Below, piece after piece: positions 44,530 through 52,518 of a DNA stretch of 64,000 nt; within the stretch, counting starts at the first letter, position 1, and each line of letters begins with the position of its first letter. The translations under genes were made by a program, and so were the position numbers. This DNA is from Meridianimarinicoccus marinus. Lineage in GTDB: Bacteria > Pseudomonadota > Alphaproteobacteria > Rhodobacterales > Rhodobacteraceae. The notes under the pieces are model-generated. The model searched no databases. It was not told the DNA's origin and saw only the letters and a list, made by a program, of their open reading frames with translations. The stretch covers positions 62,001 through 126,000 of the forward strand of contig NZ_JBFBVU010000011.1 of NCBI RefSeq assembly GCF_040689105.1. Reading direction: 5' to 3'.

Positions 44530-45297
44530 TCACATAGAGGCCAGAAAGCCCCCATCCACCGACAGGATGTGCCCGTTGACATAGCCAGAGGCCGGGGCGG
44601 CCAGGAACACCGCCGCACCGATCATCTCGTCGGGCTGGCCCCAGCGCTGCAGCGGCACGCGCCCGCGCACCCAGGCATCGAAACTCTCGTCCTCGGTGAG
44701 GGGAAGGTTCAAGTCGGTGGCGAAATAGCCCGGCGCGATGCCGTTGCAGCAAATGCCCAGCGGGCCCCATTCGACGGCCATGCTGCGGGTCAGCATCGCC
44801 AGCCCGCCCTTGGCTGCGGAATAGGCGGCAATCTTAGGGCGTGCCACGGAACTGGCCAGCGAGCAGATGTTGATGACCCGCCCCTTGCCCGCAGCGACCA
44901 TCGCCGGCACGAAGGCGCGGGCCACATGGAACGTCCCGTCAAGATGGGTCGCGGTCACCCGGTGCCAATCCTCCAGCGATTGCTCCAGCAGGGGTGCGCG
45001 CAGATTGATGCCCGCGTTGTTGACAAGGATATCGGGATTGCAGCCGCGGGCGGTCAGCTCGTCTGCCGCGCGTTGAACGGCTTCGGCATCGGCCACGTCG
45101 AAGGCAATGGCGCTGGCCTCGTGGCCAAGCGCGCACAGGCGCTCGGCCGCGCGCTCCGCCCCGGCAATTTCGCGTCCGTGCACGACCACGGCGGCGCCTG
45201 CCGCGGCCAGCCCCTGCGCCATGGCACGGCCCAGCCCCCGGCTGGACCCGGTCACAAGGGCCGTCGCGCCCGTCAGATCAAAAAGTGCGTTTGTCAT
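44530..45297 (-). CDS. SDR family oxidoreductase, gluconate 5-dehydrogenase-like
   Basis: 255 residues. ALVTGSSRGLGRAMA is the NAD(P) loop, NNAGINLRAPLLE follows, and YSAAKGGLAMLTRSMAVEWGP holds the Tyr-Lys pair. The tail ASGYVNGHILSVDGGFLAS and the RWGQPDEMIGAAVFLA segment are typical of IdnO/gluconate-5-dehydrogenase and 2-keto-3-deoxy-sugar-acid dehydrogenases. It is divergent from the enolase-superfamily gene, with a FadR-type operator between them, so it belongs to the same regulon. Confidence 0.9.
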   Translation of the reverse strand: MTNALFDLTGATALVTGSSRGLGRAMAQGLAAAGAAVVVHGREIAGAERAAERLCALGHEASAIAFDVADAEAVQRAADELTARGCNPDILVNNAGINLRAPLLEQSLEDWHRVTATHLDGTFHVARAFVPAMVAAGKGRVINICSLASSVARPKIAAYSAAKGGLAMLTRSMAVEWGPLGICCNGIAPGYFATDLNLPLTEDESFDAWVRGRVPLQRWGQPDEMIGAAVFLAAPASGYVNGHILSVDGGFLASM

Positions 45298-45357
45298 TGT
45301 CCGGATCTCCCCTGAAGTCGCGCGGGCCGGGCCTGCGGTTCAATTTCTGCTTGCCAA

Positions 45358-45374
45358 AAATGGTCTGACCAATT
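45358..45374. promoter_or_regulatory. 17-bp GntR-type operator between the SDR and dehydratase genes
   Basis: AAATGGTC-T-GACCAATT, a near-perfect 8+1+8 palindrome (7 of 8 positions), in the 106-base divergent gap. The same palindrome appears at 50131-50147 in front of the GntR gene, so it is probably the operator of that regulator. Confidence 0.75.
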
Positions 45375-45403
45375 TTATACGCAGGCAACGGGAGGATGGC
45401 CAG

Positions 45404-46594
45404 ATGAGAATTACCGCGCTGCGCACGAAGGTGTACGAATGGACCGGCCCGACGGTCGGCTCCGAGATGAAACTGTCGACCAATCCTATGGATCTGTTCG
45501 AAGAGGCCGGTGGCGCGCATCGCAACACGCTGGGATCCTTCGTGTTTCACGCCTGGCTGGTGGTCGAGGTCGAGACCGAGGACGGCATCGTCGGACTGGG
45601 CAACGCGGCGCTCAGCCCGTTCGTGTCGCAGAAGGTGATCGACCTGCATCTGCGCAACATCGTGGTCGGCGCCAACCTTCTGGACATCGAACAACTGTGG
45701 CACCGCATGTACCGCAAGACCATCGCCTTTGGCCGCAAGGGCACGGTGCTGGGGGCGATCAGTGCCGTCGATATCGCCCTGTGGGATGCTTTGGGCAAGG
45801 TGCTGGGCCAGCCGGTCTATCGGCTGCTGGGCGGGGCCACCCGCGACAGGATTCAGGTCTATGCCAGCAAATTATACAACCAGCCCGCCGACAGTCTAGA
45901 GGCCGAGGCGCGCGGCTATCGCGAGGCCGGCTACAAGGCGGTCAAGATGCGGCTGGGCTATGGGCCGCGCGACGGGGCCGAGGGCATGCGGCGCAACGTC
46001 GAGTCGGTGGCGCGGGTGCGCGAGGTGCTGGGCGAGGACATCGACCTGATGGCCGAGGTCTACATGGGCTGGACGCTGACCTATGCCCGCCGCATGTTGC
46101 CGATGCTGGCCCCCTTCAACCTGCGCTGGGTCGAGGAACCGGTGATCGCCGACGACATCGAAAGCTATGCCGCCCTGAACGCGCTTGGCTGTGCGCCGAT
46201 CTCGGGCGGGGAGCATGAACACACGCTGGCCGGGTTCCGCACGCTGGTGGAGCGTCGCGCCGTGGACGTCCTGCAATTCGACACCAACCGGGTTGGCGGC
46301 ATCACGCAGGCGCGCAAGATCGCCGTGCTGGCCGAGGCCTTCGGGCTGGAGGTCATTCCGCACGCGGGCCAGATGCACAATTATCACATCGTCATGGCCA
46401 GCTATGCCGCGCCCATGGCCGAGTTCTTCCCGATGCATCCGGTCGAGGTCGGCAACGAGTTGTTCTGGTACATCTTCGATGGCGAGCCGGTGGCCGAAAA
46501 CGGCTTTATTACGCTGGATCCCGATATTCCGGGACTGGGGCTGACCCTGAGCGACCGGTATCTGGACAGTTTCCGGATCACCGAAACCGGCTAG
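45404..46594 (+). CDS. Enolase-superfamily sugar-acid dehydratase, L-rhamnonate dehydratase-like
   Basis: 396 residues of the mandelate racemase/muconate lactonising type. Metal-ligand positions are 218 (LMAEVYMGW), 244 (RWVEEPV) and 270 (SGGEHEHTL); the acid/base dyad is Asp293 (QFDTNRVGG) with His320 (VIPHAGQ). The pattern around GYGPRDG, SGGEHEHTL and QMHNYHIVMAS is closest, from memory, to L-rhamnonate dehydratases. The first ligand is Glu where Asp is usual. It removes water from a six-carbon (deoxy)sugar acid to give the 2-keto-3-deoxy acid. ATG at 45404 follows GGGAGGATGG. Confidence 0.86.
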   Translation: MRITALRTKVYEWTGPTVGSEMKLSTNPMDLFEEAGGAHRNTLGSFVFHAWLVVEVETEDGIVGLGNAALSPFVSQKVIDLHLRNIVVGANLLDIEQLWHRMYRKTIAFGRKGTVLGAISAVDIALWDALGKVLGQPVYRLLGGATRDRIQVYASKLYNQPADSLEAEARGYREAGYKAVKMRLGYGPRDGAEGMRRNVESVARVREVLGEDIDLMAEVYMGWTLTYARRMLPMLAPFNLRWVEEPVIADDIESYAALNALGCAPISGGEHEHTLAGFRTLVERRAVDVLQFDTNRVGGITQARKIAVLAEAFGLEVIPHAGQMHNYHIVMASYAAPMAEFFPMHPVEVGNELFWYIFDGEPVAENGFITLDPDIPGLGLTLSDRYLDSFRITETG

Positions 46595-47469
46595 CTCGCC
46601 CCGGCGGCAGCGCCGGGCAGGCGGTACACCCGGCGCGCGTTCCCGGCAAAGACCTTGCGCAGGTCCGCGGGCGCGACGCCGGAAAAATGGCGATCCAGCA
46701 GGGCGATCCAGCCCTGCGGGGTGGTGGCCTGCGTGCAGACCGGCCAATCGGTGGCAAAGATCAGACGGTCGAAGCCGAAGGCCTCGACCACCGCGTCCAG
46801 ATAGGGGCGCAGATCGTCATGGGTCCAATTGGCGTGCTCGGCCTCGACCGGCAGGCCCGACAGCTTGCAATAGGTGTCGGGGTTGGCGGCAAAGCGCGCC
46901 AGATGCGTGCGCCAGGGCTCGGTCACGCGGGCGCGGATGCCGGGCTTGCCGCAATGGTCCAGGATCAGCGGCACGCCGTCGACCGCCTCGGCCAGATCGG
47001 CGGCCTGCGCCATCTGTCCGTGGTGGATGTTGACGTCGAAGCTCAGGGCGTGGTCGCGCAGCAACTGCACGCCTTCGACAAAGGCGGGGCGGCGTGCGAA
47101 GTCCGGGTCGGGCTGTTCCTCGATCATGCGGCGGATGCCACGCACCATGGGATGCCGTGTTGCCAGCCGCTCCAGAAGGGGGCCGGCATCCGCGCCATCG
47201 TCCAGCGCCGCCTGCGCCACGATGGCCTGCACGCGGGGATCGGTTTCGGCGGCGGCTTCGGCCATGGCCACTTCGGCCAGATAGCCGCCGCGATCGACGA
47301 AGCATTCCACGAAGACCGCGCCCGCCAGATCTATTCCGGCCATTGCCCTGCCATAGGCAGCGATATCGAAGGGCCGCGTCATCGGGCTGCCGGGGGTCTG
47401 CCACGACATGGCGTTGCGCCGGGGGTCCCAGATGTGGAAATGCGCGTCGATGATCGGGCAATCGGGCAT
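46591..47469 (-). CDS. Amidohydrolase-family sugar lactonase, L-fuconolactonase-like
   Basis: 292 residues. IIDAHFHIWDP is the first metal motif, GVPLILDHCGKP carries the central His, and LIFATDWPVC the catalytic Asp. This pattern and length match the COG3618 lactonases (L-fuconolactonase, L-rhamnonolactonase). It hydrolyses the lactone produced by the aldose dehydrogenase encoded next to it. The ATG at 47469 follows AAAGGA. Its TAG stop lies in a CTAG palindrome shared with the stop of the convergent dehydratase gene. Confidence 0.88.
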   Translation of the reverse strand: MPDCPIIDAHFHIWDPRRNAMSWQTPGSPMTRPFDIAAYGRAMAGIDLAGAVFVECFVDRGGYLAEVAMAEAAAETDPRVQAIVAQAALDDGADAGPLLERLATRHPMVRGIRRMIEEQPDPDFARRPAFVEGVQLLRDHALSFDVNIHHGQMAQAADLAEAVDGVPLILDHCGKPGIRARVTEPWRTHLARFAANPDTYCKLSGLPVEAEHANWTHDDLRPYLDAVVEAFGFDRLIFATDWPVCTQATTPQGWIALLDRHFSGVAPADLRKVFAGNARRVYRLPGAAAGAS

Positions 47470-47494
47470 GGCGGGATCCTTTCGGCCGGATCCG

Positions 47495-48514
47495 TCAGCC
47501 GCCGGTCGGGGCATCGGCGCGTAGCAGGCCTGCGGCTTTCAACTCCGCCCACATGGCATGCGGCGGCTCGGGGCGCATGGCATCCAGATTGGCGCGCAAC
47601 TGCGCGGCCCCGTCCACGCCCGGCACCACCGAGACCACCGCCGGATGCAGCAGCGGAAATCGCAGCGCCGCGCCGGGCAGGGAGATGCCGTGGCGCGCGC
47701 AGACGGCCTCGATCGCCAGCGCCTTGCCGCGGATCTCCTCGGTCACCGGGCGGTACTGGTACCGGATGCCCGGCGCGCGCGGTGCGGCCAGCACGCCTGA
47801 GGCAAATGGCGCGCCGATGACGATGGCGATGCCGCGCTGAAGACAGGTCGCCATCGGCCCGTCCAGCGCATCCTGATCCAGCAGTGTGTAGGGTATGGCG
47901 ACAAGGAAGAAATCCACGTCGATCTCGCCGGCCAGTGCTGCGAATTCGGCGGTCGAATTCATGCCCATGCCGATGGCGCCGATTTCGCCCCGCGCGCGCA
48001 GGTCTTGCAGATAGGCCAGCCCGCTGTCGGTCAGGTCACGCAGGTGCCCGTCATAAGCGGCGCCGTGATACCCCCGGTCCAGATCGTGGATGACCAGAGC
48101 ATCCACCACCGGAAGCCCCAGCCGCAGGCGGCTTTGCGTAAGCGCGGCTTCGAACCCGGCGGCCGAATAGTCATAGCGCACCGCGAAATTCAGACCGCCC
48201 GCCCAGTTGATGCGGGCATCCTTGCCGCGCGGCGCCGGATCATAGACCCGGCCCACCTTGGTGGACAGCACGAAATCGCGCCGGTCGAACTGGCGCAGGA
48301 ACCCGCCCAGACGATGTTCGGACAGGCCATGACCATACCACGGCGCGGTGTCGAAATAGCGGATACCGCCGGTCCAGGCGGTTTCCAGTAGGTCGCGCGC
48401 GGCGGGCTCTCCCATCTCCTGGAAGATGTCGCCCAGCGGCGAGCAGCCCTGCCCGAAGGCGGGCCAGTCGGCAGGGAAGGTCGGGGCCTGGGGGGCAACG
48501 GCGTCAGGGGTCAT
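47495..48514 (-). CDS. Aldo/keto reductase, D-threo-aldose 1-dehydrogenase (L-fucose dehydrogenase)-like
   Basis: 339 residues. Beyond the general AKR motifs (RYFDTAPWYGHGLSEHRLGGFL, VLSTKVGRVYDP) the segment NFAVRYDYSAAGFEAALTQSRLRLGLPVVDALVIHDLD is characteristic of the D-threo-aldose/L-fucose dehydrogenase group, which oxidises C1 of L-fucose, D-arabinose or L-xylose to the lactone. It sits between the lactonase and an SDR gene in the regulon, which fits the first step of an oxidative pathway. Confidence 0.86.
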   Translation of the reverse strand: MTPDAVAPQAPTFPADWPAFGQGCSPLGDIFQEMGEPAARDLLETAWTGGIRYFDTAPWYGHGLSEHRLGGFLRQFDRRDFVLSTKVGRVYDPAPRGKDARINWAGGLNFAVRYDYSAAGFEAALTQSRLRLGLPVVDALVIHDLDRGYHGAAYDGHLRDLTDSGLAYLQDLRARGEIGAIGMGMNSTAEFAALAGEIDVDFFLVAIPYTLLDQDALDGPMATCLQRGIAIVIGAPFASGVLAAPRAPGIRYQYRPVTEEIRGKALAIEAVCARHGISLPGAALRFPLLHPAVVSVVPGVDGAAQLRANLDAMRPEPPHAMWAELKAAGLLRADAPTGG

Positions 48515-48517
48515 CGG

Positions 48518-49324
48518 TCAATACATCAGGAAGCCGCCGCTGACGTTCACCGTCGCGCCGGTCATGTAATGCGCCATGCGCGAGGTGAGGAAAACGGTGG
48601 TGCCCACGTGATCCTCGGGCTGGCCAAGGCGTTTCAGCGGGATGCTGGCGCGCAGGGCGTCCAGGTCTTCCTCGGTGGTGTCCGGGGTCACCAGCATCGG
48701 CGTTTCCACCAGCCCCGGCGCGACCGCGTTGACACGGATGCCATGCGGCGCCCAGGACCGCGCCATGCCGCGGGTGAGGGTGGTCACCGCGCCCTTGGCG
48801 GCGTTGTAGACCACCGAGCCGCCGAAGCCGCCTGACATCCAGCCCTGCGATGTGTAGTTCACGATGCTGCCGTCGCGGCCATCCTCCACCAGCCGCCGCG
48901 CGAAGGCCTGGCTGACGAAGAACAGCGCCTTGATGTTGACGTCGTGCTGCAGGTCCCAATCCGCTTCGGTCACCGCGAACAGGTCGTCCGTGCGCTTGAT
49001 GACCCCGGCGATGTTCACAAGATGGTCGGCCGGGCCAAGGCCTTGTTCGACCCGTGCGATCAGGTCGCCCATGGTGGCCACGTTGCGCAGGTCGCAGCCC
49101 AGGCCGATGTGACGGCCGGGCAGGGCATCGGCGATGGCTTGCGCGGTGGCTTCGTCGAGATCGACCACGGCGACGCGGGCCCCGGCCTCGGCAAAGCCTG
49201 CGCAGATGGCCACGCCGATGGCCCCGGCGCCGCCGGTGACGATGACGACCTGATCTTCCAGTCCGAACGAGAGATGTTGCATCACGGGCTGTCCTTGCGC
49301 GTCTTGCGCTGCTTGGGGGGTCAT
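48518..49324 (-). CDS. SDR family oxidoreductase in the oxidative sugar operon
   Basis: 268 residues. VVIVTGGAGAIGVAI is the NAD loop, NIAGVIKRTDDLF takes the NNAG place (NIAG), and YNAAKGAVTTLTRGMARSWAP has the Tyr-Lys pair. MLVTPDTTEEDLDALRASIPLKRLGQPEDH resembles 2-keto-3-deoxy-L-fuconate dehydrogenases and related enzymes. It may oxidise the 2-keto-3-deoxy acid at C4. The ATG at 49324 overlaps the GntR stop (ATGA); Met15 (49282) is an alternative start. Confidence 0.87.
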   Translation of the reverse strand: MTPQAAQDAQGQPVMQHLSFGLEDQVVIVTGGAGAIGVAICAGFAEAGARVAVVDLDEATAQAIADALPGRHIGLGCDLRNVATMGDLIARVEQGLGPADHLVNIAGVIKRTDDLFAVTEADWDLQHDVNIKALFFVSQAFARRLVEDGRDGSIVNYTSQGWMSGGFGGSVVYNAAKGAVTTLTRGMARSWAPHGIRVNAVAPGLVETPMLVTPDTTEEDLDALRASIPLKRLGQPEDHVGTTVFLTSRMAHYMTGATVNVSGGFLMY

Positions 49325-50076
49325 GTGCCGGTCGCGGCCTGCAGCGCCGCGCGCACGTTCTGCATGTGGTTCCGCATGGCCTTGGCTGCGGCATCCGCGT
49401 CCCCGGCATCCAGGGCCGACAGGATGGCGACGTGATCGGCGACCGACTGCAGGCGCACGGATTTGTCATGCAGGAACGCGCGGCGGCCCTGATCGCCAAT
49501 CACCTGCAACAGCTTGCCGACCCGTTCCAGGTACATGTTGCCGGCGGCTTCGATCAGGATCTTGTGAAACTCCACATCGGTGTCGTGGAACAGCTCGGCA
49601 TCATCCGGGGCGGCCTGCTGTGCGGCGACCATCTGGTGCATGCGGGTGCGCGCTTCGCTGCTGATCCGGGGGGCGGCCAGACGGGCGAGCAGGGGTTCGA
49701 ATTCGATCCGCGCCTCGAACACCTCGGCCAGGTTCTGCTTGTTCAGCGATATGAACCAGTCCAGCGGGCTGAGCAGTTCGTCGGCATCCAGGGCCGTGAC
49801 GAACGCCCCGCCGCCCTGCCGGATTTCCAGAACCCCGAGGATGGACAGCGCCCGCAGCGCCTCGCGCACGGTGGGGCGGCTGACATCGAATTGCGCCGAC
49901 AGGTCCCGTTCGGGCGGAAGCTGGTCGCCGGGTTTCAGATAGCCGTCGCGGATCAGGTCCAGAAACCGGTCGATGACCTGTTCCGATACGGATTTGCGCT
50001 TGATTCGCAAGGGTTGCCGACCGGCGGTTGCCAGATCGACAGGGGAAGGCTTTTTGCTCACGGAGCGCTCCGTCAT
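49321..50076 (-). CDS. GntR family regulator, FadR/FCD subfamily
   Basis: 251 residues. SVSEQVIDRFLDLIRDGYLKPGDQLPPERDLSAQFDVSRPTVREALRALSILGVLEIRQGGGAFV is a FadR-type winged helix. The FCD domain (FEARIEFEPLLARLAA, DVEFHKILIEAAGN, DHVAILSALDAGDADAAAKAMRNHM) holds the usual Asp/His ligands. The ATG at 50076 is preferred; the frame is open to a TTG at 50124. It is the first gene of the operon with SDR, AKR and lactonase and is probably autoregulated through the palindrome at 50131. Confidence 0.9.
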   Translation of the reverse strand: MTERSVSKKPSPVDLATAGRQPLRIKRKSVSEQVIDRFLDLIRDGYLKPGDQLPPERDLSAQFDVSRPTVREALRALSILGVLEIRQGGGAFVTALDADELLSPLDWFISLNKQNLAEVFEARIEFEPLLARLAAPRISSEARTRMHQMVAAQQAAPDDAELFHDTDVEFHKILIEAAGNMYLERVGKLLQVIGDQGRRAFLHDKSVRLQSVADHVAILSALDAGDADAAAKAMRNHMQNVRAALQAATGT

Positions 50077-50130
50077 GGGGTTGCCTTGTCTGGTCGGGCG
50101 CCCGCCGGAGGCAGCAAGACGCAAAGATAA

Positions 50131-50147
50131 AATTGGTCAGGCCAATT
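50131..50147. promoter_or_regulatory. 17-bp GntR-type operator upstream of the FadR-type gene
   Basis: AATTGGTC-A-GGCCAATT, an 8+1+8 palindrome with one mismatch, 55 bases before the regulator's ATG. It differs at only two of 17 positions (when read in the other orientation) from the palindrome at 45358-45374, giving a shared consensus AATTGGTCWGRCCAWTT-like. Confidence 0.75.
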
Positions 50148-50364
50148 AAGCCGTACGGGCCGGGCTGTCAACCGGGGAAGGACCGGTGGGACCGGTTTCG
50201 GCGAGGGAACCCGCACGCGGGAGGGGATTGCGCCACGCCAATCCCGGCCTTGTGGACAGTGCCCGCGCAGTCTGTCTAATCTGACCGGAAAGGGGCCGTG
50301 CAGGCGCCGCAGATCGTGCAGGGCAGGCCTCGCGTCATTTTTAGGGTCTGGGAGGGATCATCCC

Positions 50365-51429
50365 GTGAAAACCGTTCGTCGAATTCTGATTTCAGCCTTG
50401 TTGACCGCGAGCTGTGCAACGGCCGCCGGTGCCGATGACATGCGGACCGAGCAGCTTGTGTTTGCGGCGGGGACAACGGGCACAAAGGTGAGCGACAGAC
50501 TGACCGGCCGCGAAACGGTGCTGTACCAGGTGGGCGCCGAAGCCGGCCAGACGATGACCGTATCCCTGACCACAGACAATGCGGCGGCCTATTTCAACGT
50601 CTATGCGCCGGGGGCAGGGCCGGGGGACGCAGCCCTTGCCGTTGGCTCTCTGATCGGGCCGATGATGCCGGATCTGAACCGGTTCGAAGGCGTTTTGCCG
50701 ACCTCCGGCACCTATACGATCTCGGTCTACCTGTACCGGGCGGCGGCGCGGCGGGACGAGGTTGCCGCCTATACGCTGGATGTCGCGGTGACGGGTGCGA
50801 CCGGCGCGGTGGTGCAGGGCGATTTTGCCGATGGACTGGCGGGCGGGCCGGATTTCTACCAGGTGGCCACCTCGGCGGGCGGACCCTTGAACCTGCGCGC
50901 CGGACCGTCGCACGGGGCCGCTGTCATGGTCGCGCTCCCAAACGGGACCAGCCTGCGCAATCTTGGCTGCCGCATGGCCGAGGGCCGCCGCTGGTGCCGC
51001 GTGGCAACACTGGCCGATCCCGGGAATGAGGGCTGGGCCGCAGGCGATTTCCTGGTCGAGGGCAGCGGGACGTCCGCGCCGGCCCCGATGCCCGCATCGG
51101 ATGTCGCTGTCGGCGGAACCGATGAACAGCGCGTGCGCTTCGATCCGGGCGCGTCGGGCGCGGAACTGATCGGCACGCTGCCCCCAGGCGCCTCGCGCCG
51201 TTATGTACTGGGCGCAAAGGACGGTCAGTTCCTGTTTGTGCGGGTGGCCGGACAGGGGCCGGGCCTGTCCTATCAGATCTTCAACCCCGACCGCAGCTTC
51301 CTGCTGGACCAGATGTCGCCGGACAAGGAATACCGGGGCCAGCTTTGGCAGACCGGCGATCACGTGGTCGAAGTCATCAATCGCGGCAATGCCGCCGTGG
51401 GCTACAACGTGATCTTCGGCATCGAATGA
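50365..51429 (+). CDS. Periplasmic SH3-domain protein of unknown function
   Basis: 354 residues from a GTG preceded by GGGAGGGATC. A signal peptide (ILISALLTASCATAAG) is followed by a beta-rich N-terminal domain (residues ~25-165: TMTVSLTTDNAAAYFNVYAPG, GTYTISVYLYRA), a bacterial SH3 domain (residues ~170-230: LNLRAGPSHGAAVMVALPNGTSL, then RWCRVATLADPGNEGWAAGDFL) and a second beta domain that repeats the pattern of the first (QFLFVRVAGQGPGLSYQIFNPD, HVVEVINRG). Such pre-peptidase C-like beta domains around an SH3 suggest envelope or peptidoglycan binding. Confidence 0.8.
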   Translation: MKTVRRILISALLTASCATAAGADDMRTEQLVFAAGTTGTKVSDRLTGRETVLYQVGAEAGQTMTVSLTTDNAAAYFNVYAPGAGPGDAALAVGSLIGPMMPDLNRFEGVLPTSGTYTISVYLYRAAARRDEVAAYTLDVAVTGATGAVVQGDFADGLAGGPDFYQVATSAGGPLNLRAGPSHGAAVMVALPNGTSLRNLGCRMAEGRRWCRVATLADPGNEGWAAGDFLVEGSGTSAPAPMPASDVAVGGTDEQRVRFDPGASGAELIGTLPPGASRRYVLGAKDGQFLFVRVAGQGPGLSYQIFNPDRSFLLDQMSPDKEYRGQLWQTGDHVVEVINRGNAAVGYNVIFGIE

Positions 51430-51498
51430 CAGGCGGCGCGGGCCAGACAGACGGGCCGCGCCGCCGCAAACTTCCAATCCCAACAAAGGAACACCCCC

Positions 51499-51807
51499 AT
51501 GGGAAAACTCTTGATTGGCGTGATCATGCTGGTCGTCGGCCTCTTGATCGGAGCCTTCGTCGGTGCGCCGATGATGATCGGAACAGCAGCAGGTGTTGGC
51601 ATTGCCACCGGGCTGAGTGCGGGGATCTGCACCACCGTTCAGGCTGCACAGGACGAAGGCTTGTTGAGCGCCGAGCAGGTGGATCAGGTGCTGACCCGCG
51701 CCGCCCGCAACATCGGCAGCGACAACAGTGTCGAGGGCGAAATCGTCGGAAGTGCGGCCCAATGCGAAGAGGTGCTGGCCAAGCTGAAAGAGGCGGCCGC
51801 GAAATAG
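51499..51807 (+). CDS. Small membrane-anchored protein of unknown function
   Basis: 102 residues. Residues 4-45 are strongly hydrophobic and glycine-rich (LLIGVIMLVVGLLIGAFVGAPMMIG, then AGVGIATGLSAGICTTVQAA), probably one or two membrane passes. The remaining ~55 residues form a charged, soluble helix-rich tail with one Cys in each part. AAAGGA precedes the ATG. It lies 69 bases after the SH3 protein gene and is probably co-transcribed with it. Confidence 0.72.
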   Translation: MGKLLIGVIMLVVGLLIGAFVGAPMMIGTAAGVGIATGLSAGICTTVQAAQDEGLLSAEQVDQVLTRAARNIGSDNSVEGEIVGSAAQCEEVLAKLKEAAAK

Positions 51808-51842
51808 GGACTTTGGACCCCTTGCGCATGGTTTGAATATAG

Positions 51843-51869
51843 CCGGGGGCGCCGACACGGCGGCCCCGG
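51843..51869. terminator. Hairpin between the small membrane protein gene and the TetR gene
   Basis: Stem CCGGGGGCGCCG (51843-51854) pairs with CGGCGGCCCCGG (51858-51869) with a single mismatch around a 3-base loop. It lies in the 65-base gap between convergent stops. No T-tract is present. Confidence 0.55.
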
Positions 51870-51872
51870 GGG

Positions 51873-52499
51873 TTACTCCGCCCCGGTGGGATGGCGCGCC
51901 ATGAAGCGCCGGATGCTGGCTGCGTCCGGTTTCTGACCCGTGAAAATCTCGACATAGCCGGGCATCAGCGCAAGGCGCTGGTCCAGATCCTCGGTCACCT
52001 GCAGCGAGATATACCCGATCTGCGTATAGATCATGGTCAGCGCGCGCAGTTCGGCCTCGGTCCGGTCATAGCCGAACCGCAGGAACATCCCCACCATCGC
52101 TTCTTTCCGGCGCGCGTCGGCCTGGTCGAGCCGCTGTTGCAGGGCGGGATCGTTGCGCGCCCAGTTGCGGATCGCCAGATCCAGCCGCGAGTCGAACAGC
52201 CTGTTGTCCAGCCAGCAATCGAACAGGTTGAACACCGCCTCGCAGATGCTGGCGGCATAGGCTTCGCAGCGCGCGACCAGATTGCCGGTGTTGGTGTCTT
52301 CCCAGTGCCGGATCATCGCCTCCAGAAGCGCCTCGCGATCCTTGAAATGCCAGTAGAACCCGGTGCGGGTCAGACCCAGCCGCTTGGCCAGCGGCATGAT
52401 CTTTACCGCCTCGACGCCGCTTTCGGTCAGCACGTCATAGGCGGCCTTCAGCCAGATCTCTTCGGAGGCGCGGGGGCGGGTGGGATCGGATGCTGTCAT
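51873..52499 (-). CDS. TetR family regulator
   Basis: 208 residues. The N-terminal helix-turn-helix is EEIWLKAAYDVLTESGVEAVKIMPLAKRLGLTRTGFYWHFKDREALLEAMI. The C-terminal ligand domain is all-helical and unremarkable (FDCWLDNRLFDSRLDLAIRNWARND resembles the DUF/TetR_C of amine- or fatty-acid-responsive members). It is divergent from the MttB-like gene across an 81-base gap that contains repeated TGTCAA elements, so it probably controls the methyltransferase operon and itself. Confidence 0.9.
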   Translation of the reverse strand: MTASDPTRPRASEEIWLKAAYDVLTESGVEAVKIMPLAKRLGLTRTGFYWHFKDREALLEAMIRHWEDTNTGNLVARCEAYAASICEAVFNLFDCWLDNRLFDSRLDLAIRNWARNDPALQQRLDQADARRKEAMVGMFLRFGYDRTEAELRALTMIYTQIGYISLQVTEDLDQRLALMPGYVEIFTGQKPDAASIRRFMARHPTGAE

Positions 52500-52518
52500 G
52501 CGGCGATTGTGGATTTAC

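Noticed and set aside
44508..44530. GCCGGCA ... TGCCGGT hairpin between OtnK and the SDR gene
   Set aside because: The stem is only 7 pairs with one G-T, there is no T-tract, and it overlaps the SDR stop codon. Not convincing as a terminator.
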